Part shown: in pieces, positions 43,486 through 46,335 of the stretch
Numbering within the stretch: the first letter of the stretch is position 1
Layout of the letters: each line of letters begins with the position of its first letter
Assembly (NCBI GenBank): GCA_934757865.1
Contig: CAKVLS010000008.1
Coordinates: forward strand, 1-46,335
From: an uncultured Clostridia bacterium
Lineage (GTDB): Bacteria > Bacillota > Clostridia > Christensenellales > UBA1242
DNA length: 46,335 bases
Direction: 5' to 3'
Notes under the pieces: generated by a model
The model's input: only the letters and a program-made list of their open reading frames with translations
Told to the model about the DNA's origin: nothing
The model's database searches: none
Made by a program: the position numbers and the translations under genes

Positions 43486-43683
43486 GTGACAAAAGTAGAT
43501 TAACACTTATTAAGTCTTAAATCAAGCACTTTTTCGACAATGATAAATAAATTGTATATATTTTATATAAGTATATATTTATGGCATGAGCATAATTGAA
43601 AGTAAATATATATTGTTTGAATATACCAATGTTTCGGCTAAAAACGCCCTAAAGACTCTACTAATAAAGTTTTACTTTTAGGT

Positions 43684-43724
43684 GATTGTTTGGGGGCTTG
43701 GGAATGGCTAACAAGCAAACAGTC
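43684..43724 (+). other. Structured stretch, possible leader RNA
   Basis: Arms GATTGTTTG (43684-43692) and CAAACAGTC (43716-43724), one GU pair, enclose a second CTTG/CAAG stem. It lies before the lipoprotein promoter and is not followed by a convincing T tract. It matches no riboswitch I know. The rest of the 43443-43794 gap is AT-rich and holds no gene. Confidence 0.4.
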
Positions 43725-43744
43725 AAAATCCTATAAAAAAGCTT

Positions 43745-43772
43745 TTGCTTTATTGGAGTTTTATATTATAAT
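43745..43772 (+). promoter_or_regulatory. Promoter of the lipoprotein gene
   Basis: TTGCTT (43745-43750), 16 nt, perfect TATAAT (43767-43772), then AAAGGAGG RBS. Confidence 0.7.
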
Positions 43773-43794
43773 GAGATAGGTAAAAGGAGGATAT

Positions 43795-44418
43795 ATGAAG
43801 AAAAAACTTTTTAATATAATAATGTCAATGTTTTTATTTGTTCCTATTATGTTATTTAGTGCTTGTGGGGACGGCGGTAGCTCGGGTGGAAGCACAGATA
43901 TTCATGACGCTACAAAATGGTTCACTGAGTCAGAACTTGTACAAAAAGGTTTAAGTGGGCTTACTTTGCCAACAGGGCTTACAGGAACAATAAACACATA
44001 TACTTCTTGGTATAACAATGGTTATACATTTTCACAAGATTGCCCAGATGTAGAAACATTTACTCAAAATGCTCAAGCGTATTTAGATTATTTCACACAA
44101 AATTATGATGGGTACTTTGGATATGATAACGGAACTATTATGTCTAGCAGTGCACATGATGAGTATTGGAAATCTATCAAACAAAGTAACAATTTGGAAG
44201 ATTACTACGGGAACAATCCTTGCAAATTGTATAAATTTTATTATGTGACAAACAAAACGCTAGACAATGACGGTTTTTTTGTTGAGGGCATTTATCTATT
44301 TGAGATTAGATACGACCTTGATACAAGTGCTGACAATTATAAGTTCAAACTTTATATAGAAGAAGCAAACACTAATCATTATGGTAATATGACATACCAC
44401 TACAAAATGAGCAAATAA
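43795..44418 (+). CDS. Small lipoprotein, function unknown
   Basis: This 207-residue protein has a lipoprotein signal with lipobox LFSAC (Cys at residue 24), followed by a Gly/Ser-rich linker and a globular domain rich in Tyr, Phe, Trp and Asn. No family is recognised. A very strong AAAGGAGG RBS supports the start. It stands alone, with promoter and terminator, between the surface operon and the mobile element end. Confidence 0.8.
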   Translation: MKKKLFNIIMSMFLFVPIMLFSACGDGGSSGGSTDIHDATKWFTESELVQKGLSGLTLPTGLTGTINTYTSWYNNGYTFSQDCPDVETFTQNAQAYLDYFTQNYDGYFGYDNGTIMSSSAHDEYWKSIKQSNNLEDYYGNNPCKLYKFYYVTNKTLDNDGFFVEGIYLFEIRYDLDTSADNYKFKLYIEEANTNHYGNMTYHYKMSK

Positions 44419-44491
44419 AAAGAAAATCCAGCTAATAGAAATCAACTTAATTGTAGACGGCTAGACACAATTAGATTTTGCAATATAAGAT

Positions 44492-44525
44492 AAAAAGCAC
44501 TGAGGGTAAGCCCCAGTGCTTTTTA
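44492..44525 (+). terminator. Terminator after the lipoprotein
   Basis: Perfect 11-bp arms AAAAAGCACTG (44492-44502) and CAGTGCTTTTT (44514-44524), with an inner GGG/CCC stem. Confidence 0.9.
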
Positions 44526-44573
44526 TTGCAAAAAATAGTATTATAAATAACTTTACACAATTTGTTCAAAGAA

Positions 44574-44602
44574 AAAAGTGCTCAACTATGTTGAACACTT
44601 TT
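44574..44602 (-). terminator. Terminator downstream of tRNA-Ile fragment 1
   Basis: Arms AAAAGTGCTCAAC (44574-44586) and GTTGAACACTTTT (44590-44602), one mismatch, 3-nt loop. On the minus strand it follows the CCA end of the first tRNA fragment, as a terminator should follow a tRNA gene. Confidence 0.8.
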
Positions 44603-44606
44603 AATC

Positions 44607-44681
44607 TGGTAGGAATGAGTGGACTCGCGCAGTGCGAACTTTCGCACGGAGTCGCGTAGCGGACGCCGACCCCCACCTTAT
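44607..44681 (-). pseudogene. tRNA-Ile 3' fragment 1, interrupted in the T arm (old att site)
   Basis: Reading minus, it has GGTGGGGGTCGG, then 38 bp of foreign GC-rich DNA, then CGAGTCCACTCATTCCTACCA split as CGAGTCCACT and CATTCCTACCA. Apart from the insert it is identical to fragment 2 over both flanks. The identity ends inside the anticodon loop. The insert (44628-44665) carries a perfect hairpin GTGCGAA/TTCGCAC (44632-44647) and replaces five T-arm bases. Confidence 0.75.
44628..44665. mobile_element. GC-rich hairpin insertion in the tRNA fragment
   Basis: 38 bp replaces AACCA of the T arm. It holds a 7-bp hairpin and a second imperfect GTCGC/GCGGAC dyad. GGACTCGCGCAG at 44621-44632 and GGAGTCGCGTAG at 44649-44660 are near-direct repeats (10 of 12). 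It looks like a small palindromic repeat element. Confidence 0.5.
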
Positions 44682-44787
44682 ATCCGCAAATTGTAGAGGC
44701 GTGCGTGCGGATGGCTTGCCTAGCAAGCACAGGGTCACCCTGATAACTTGGCGTTGCCAAGGCAAAACAAAGTTTTGCGGTGGGGGT
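44669..44787. repeat. Chain of five small hairpins inside a closing 9-bp stem
   Basis: ACCCCCACC (44669-44677) pairs perfectly with GGTGGGGGT (44779-44787). Between them lie ATCCGCA/TGCGGAT (44682-44712), GCTTGC/GCAAGC (44714-44728), CAGGGT/ACCCTG (44730-44742), CTTGGC/GCCAAG (44747-44761) and GCAAAAC/GTTTTGC (44762-44778). Every pair is perfect and consecutive. The region is much richer in GC than its surroundings and encodes no protein. Confidence 0.7.
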
Positions 44788-44800
44788 AAAAAAGGGCAAG

Positions 44801-44825
44801 AAAAAACACCCAAGTATTGGGTGTT
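44801..44825 (-). terminator. Terminator downstream of tRNA-Ile fragment 2
   Basis: Arms AACACCCA (44805-44812) and TGGGTGTT (44818-44825), 5-nt loop, with T6 on the minus strand. It follows the CCA end of fragment 2 by 4 nt. Confidence 0.8.
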
Positions 44826-44829
44826 CATC

Positions 44830-44874
44830 TGGTAGGAATGAGTGGACTCGAACCACCGACCCCCACCTTATCAG
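44830..44874 (-). pseudogene. tRNA-Ile (GAT) 3' half, probable attachment site
   Basis: The 45 nt match tRNA positions 32-76: anticodon loop CTGATAA, stem strand GGTGG, variable loop GGGTC, T arm GGTGG-TTCGAGT-CCACT, acceptor strand CATTCCT, A, CCA. The expected 5' half (acceptor AGGAATG, D arm, CCACC) is absent; the sequence changes abruptly inside the anticodon loop. This is the classic scar left on one side of an element integrated by a tyrosine recombinase in a tRNA gene. Confidence 0.8.
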
Positions 44875-44930
44875 AGAAGTAACCCTTTTTGATTGGGTTT
44901 ATACGCACTCCCTTGAATGTGCCTAAAATA

Positions 44931-44958
44931 AAGGCTTTTGGACACTCCCAAAAGTCTT
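44931..44958. repeat. Hairpin in the element end
   Basis: Arms AAGGCTTTTGG (44931-44941) and CCAAAAGTCTT (44948-44958), one GU pair, 6-nt loop. Possible terminator or recombination structure. Confidence 0.5.
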
Positions 44959-45002
44959 TTGATGTCAAACAAAAATGCACTCTTGACATCAGTTGACATC
45001 AA
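44959..45002. repeat. Three copies of TTGACATCA, arm-type site candidates
   Basis: TTGATGTCAA (44959-44968, inverted), TTGACATCAG (44983-44992) and TTGACATCAA (44993-45002) lie just inside the att-like end. The last two are direct repeats with exactly 10-bp spacing, about one helical turn. Integrase arm sites and excisionase sites have this layout. The remaining bases to 45148 are AT-rich with no gene. Confidence 0.55.
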
Positions 45003-45148
45003 ATGTGCACTTTTTAGTAAATTTATGTGGGCTAAATCTATATGAAACTGCCTAAAACTTTTTGATACTTTTTAATAAAAAAGTGTTTTAATACAAAAAA
45101 ATTAAAAGCAAAAATTTGCTAAAATTCAATACAAATAAAATATGTTTA

Positions 45149-45157
45149 TGATATAAT
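45149..45157 (+). promoter_or_regulatory. Extended -10 of the Bro-N gene
   Basis: TGATATAAT, perfect extended -10, no clear -35; AGGAG at 45166-45170. Confidence 0.6.
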
Positions 45158-45178
45158 CAAACCATAGGAGAAAATGTT

Positions 45179-46021
45179 ATGTCTAACATTAAGGTTTTTG
45201 AAGATAAGAAAATAAGAACTCAATGGAATGCTGACGAAGAAGATTGGTATTTTTCTGTTGTTGATGTTGTTGAAATTTTAACAGATAGCAAAGACTATCA
45301 AACAGCGAGAAATTATTGGAAAGTTCTTAAAAATAGATTAAATAAAGAAGGAAGTGAGTTGGTTACAAACTGTAACCGACTGAAATTGCAATCTGCTGAT
45401 GGTAAGTTTTATATGCAAGATGTTTTAAACACGAAAGGCATTTTAAGATTGGTTCAATCAATTCCAAGCAAAAAGGCTGAACCTTTCAAAATGTGGCTAG
45501 CACAAGTTGGAAGTGAAAGACTTGATGAAATTGCTGACCCACAAAAAGCTATTGATAGAGCTGTTGAAACATATAGACAAAAAGGCTATCCAGAAGAATG
45601 GATAACCCAAAGAATGATGACTATTAAAATGCGAAAAGAACTTACTGATGAATGGCAAAATCGTGGCATTACACAAGAAAAAGATTATGCAATACTCACA
45701 AACGAAATGACTAAGGCTTGGTCTGGAATGAGTGTCCAAGAATACAAGCAACTCAAAGGCTTGAAAAAAGAGAACCTTAGAGATAACATGACCAACATTG
45801 AACTTGTCCTTAATATGCTTGCCGAAGTAACAACAACAGCTATTTCAAAACAAGAAAGTCCAAAAACTTTTGAAGATAATAAAAAGATTGCTCGTCGTGG
45901 TGGCAGTGTTGCTAGTGACGCCAAGAAAAGATATGAAGAAGAAACTGGAAAGAATGCTATCTCCCCACTCAATGCAGACAATAAAAATTTGCTTGAAATA
46001 AAACCAAATGAAGATAAATAA
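45179..46021 (+). CDS. Bro-N domain protein (phage antirepressor-like)
   Basis: This 280-residue protein starts with a Bro-N domain (about 1-110): WYFSVVDVVEILTDSKDYQTARNYW, then FYMQDVLNTKGILRLVQSIPSKKAEPFKMWLAQVG. Such domains are typical of phage antirepressors and of mobile-element DNA-binding proteins. The C-terminal part (about 120-280) is helical and Lys/Glu-rich, with the RGGSVASDAKKRYEEETGK stretch common in this group. It lies just inside the att-like end and converges on an HTH regulator, supporting a prophage or integrative element. Its role, antirepression or toxicity, is not decided by sequence. Confidence 0.85.
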   Translation: MSNIKVFEDKKIRTQWNADEEDWYFSVVDVVEILTDSKDYQTARNYWKVLKNRLNKEGSELVTNCNRLKLQSADGKFYMQDVLNTKGILRLVQSIPSKKAEPFKMWLAQVGSERLDEIADPQKAIDRAVETYRQKGYPEEWITQRMMTIKMRKELTDEWQNRGITQEKDYAILTNEMTKAWSGMSVQEYKQLKGLKKENLRDNMTNIELVLNMLAEVTTTAISKQESPKTFEDNKKIARRGGSVASDAKKRYEEETGKNAISPLNADNKNLLEIKPNEDK

Positions 46022-46040
46022 AAAACTATGACTATTGAAA

Positions 46041-46070
46041 AAAACACTAGGAACTAACCTAGTGCTTTTT
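46041..46070. terminator. Bidirectional terminator
   Basis: Arms CACTAGG (46045-46051) and CCTAGTG (46058-46064), 6-nt loop, A and T runs on both sides, between convergent genes. Confidence 0.8.
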
Positions 46071-46077
46071 TATTGTC

Positions 46078-46335
46078 TTATTTGTTTTCTTTTGTTAATA
46101 AATCATCAACTGAACAACCAAAATATTCTGCTATTTCAAAGAGTGTTCTTACGCTTGGTTCGACACCATTTTTATAATGAAGAATGTTATCTTTTTGATA
46201 ATTCATTTCTTTGCAGAATTGTCTGTTAGAAAGATTTGCTTTTCTTATAAGTTCAGTCAAATATTCATAAAATTTACTTTGGTCGGTGGAATACTTGCTA
46301 AAATTATTAACATCAGATTTTTCATACAAATAATC
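46078..46335 (-). CDS. XRE-type HTH regulator (5' end at or beyond window edge)
   Basis: The visible 83 or more residues contain a Cro/C1 helix-turn-helix: LTELIRKANLSNRQFCKEMNYQKDNILHYKNG, then PSVRTLFEIAEYFGCSVDDLL, which is the typical last helix of this family. The frame can start at TTG 46329 but stays open to the window edge, so the true start may lie outside. It converges on the Bro-N gene. It is probably the element repressor that the Bro-N protein may counter; this is inference. Confidence 0.8.
   Translation of the reverse strand, partial: DYLYEKSDVNNFSKYSTDQSKFYEYLTELIRKANLSNRQFCKEMNYQKDNILHYKNGVEPSVRTLFEIAEYFGCSVDDLLTKENK

Noticed and set aside
43684..43752. Known riboswitch class before the lipoprotein gene
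   Set aside because: Purine, preQ1, TPP, SAM, c-di-GMP and guanidine consensus elements were looked for by eye and none is present.
44566..44856. Open frames of 67 to 96 codons across the tRNA fragments
   Set aside because: They translate tRNA fragments, terminators and hairpins; there is no RBS and no protein-like composition.
44830..44912. An 83-nt class II tRNA on the minus strand beginning GGGAGTG
   Set aside because: GGGAGTG can pair with the acceptor strand CATTCCT through two GU pairs, but no D arm or anticodon stem can be formed, and the 3' half matches tRNA-Ile(GAT) exactly from the anticodon loop. The pairing is taken as chance.

Overview
The window looks like a chromosomal segment of a low-GC, endospore-lineage Clostridia-type Firmicute (Bacillota), probably an uncultured gut or animal-associated member. 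The evidence is the AT-rich sequence, the strong AGGAGG-type ribosome binding sites, the secA-prfB gene pair with an RF2 programmed frameshift, the yabP-yabQ-divIC order known from spore formers, a dnaB/dnaD-dnaI helicase-loader pair, and a long bifunctional Rel. The species assignment is inference; no rRNA is present.

Layout. 1-2350: 3' part of secA and prfB (RF2, with an intact +1 frameshift site). 2456-4949: a small membrane protein, a TIM-barrel sugar isomerase/epimerase-like protein, an A-rich spacer and a divergent RimK-like ATP-grasp ligase. 5092-12946: a glycogen operon, glgB-glgA-glgP plus a GH13 enzyme, without glgC. 13039-15268: a MarR regulator with an operator dyad, cysS and a small membrane protein. 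15329-16284: yabP-yabQ-divIC behind a possible sigma-E-type promoter. 16367-17023: tRNA-fMet, -Met and -Glu on plus and tRNA-Thr on minus, both units with perfect consensus promoters. 17232-18549: a PAP2-like membrane protein and a Nudix hydrolase. 18675-23010: a TetR regulator divergent from a three-gene ABC exporter, separated by a periodic array of half-sites. 23124-28687: rel, a membrane-anchored HNH protein (minus) and the dnaI/dnaB-type loader pair (minus). 28740-32563: two unrecognised envelope proteins, then gltX. 32589-36785: cardiolipin synthase, gpmA, a broken small membrane gene and an apparently leaderless acyltransferase-3 gene. 36797-43442: a three-gene, stop-start-coupled minus-strand surface operon (lipoprotein, TIM-barrel hydrolase-like protein, 1214-residue Ig-repeat membrane protein) that shares five copies of one jelly-roll-like domain. 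43745-44525: a lipoprotein. 44574-46335: the end of an integrated mobile element. It has two tRNA-Ile(GAT) 3' fragments (att-like), a cluster of small perfect hairpins, spaced 10-bp repeats, a Bro-N family protein and an HTH regulator.

The genes combine housekeeping (secretion, translation termination, tRNA charging, stringent response, replication initiation, glycolysis, phospholipid synthesis), carbohydrate storage, and an accessory right-hand part. The most interesting parts are the surface operon with the repeated domain, the tRNA-Ile fragment and multi-hairpin region, the TetR half-site array with a 13-bp period, and the leaderless acyltransferase. Genes are often joined by a TAATG stop-start overlap, and many promoters carry an extended -10 (TGnTAnnnT).
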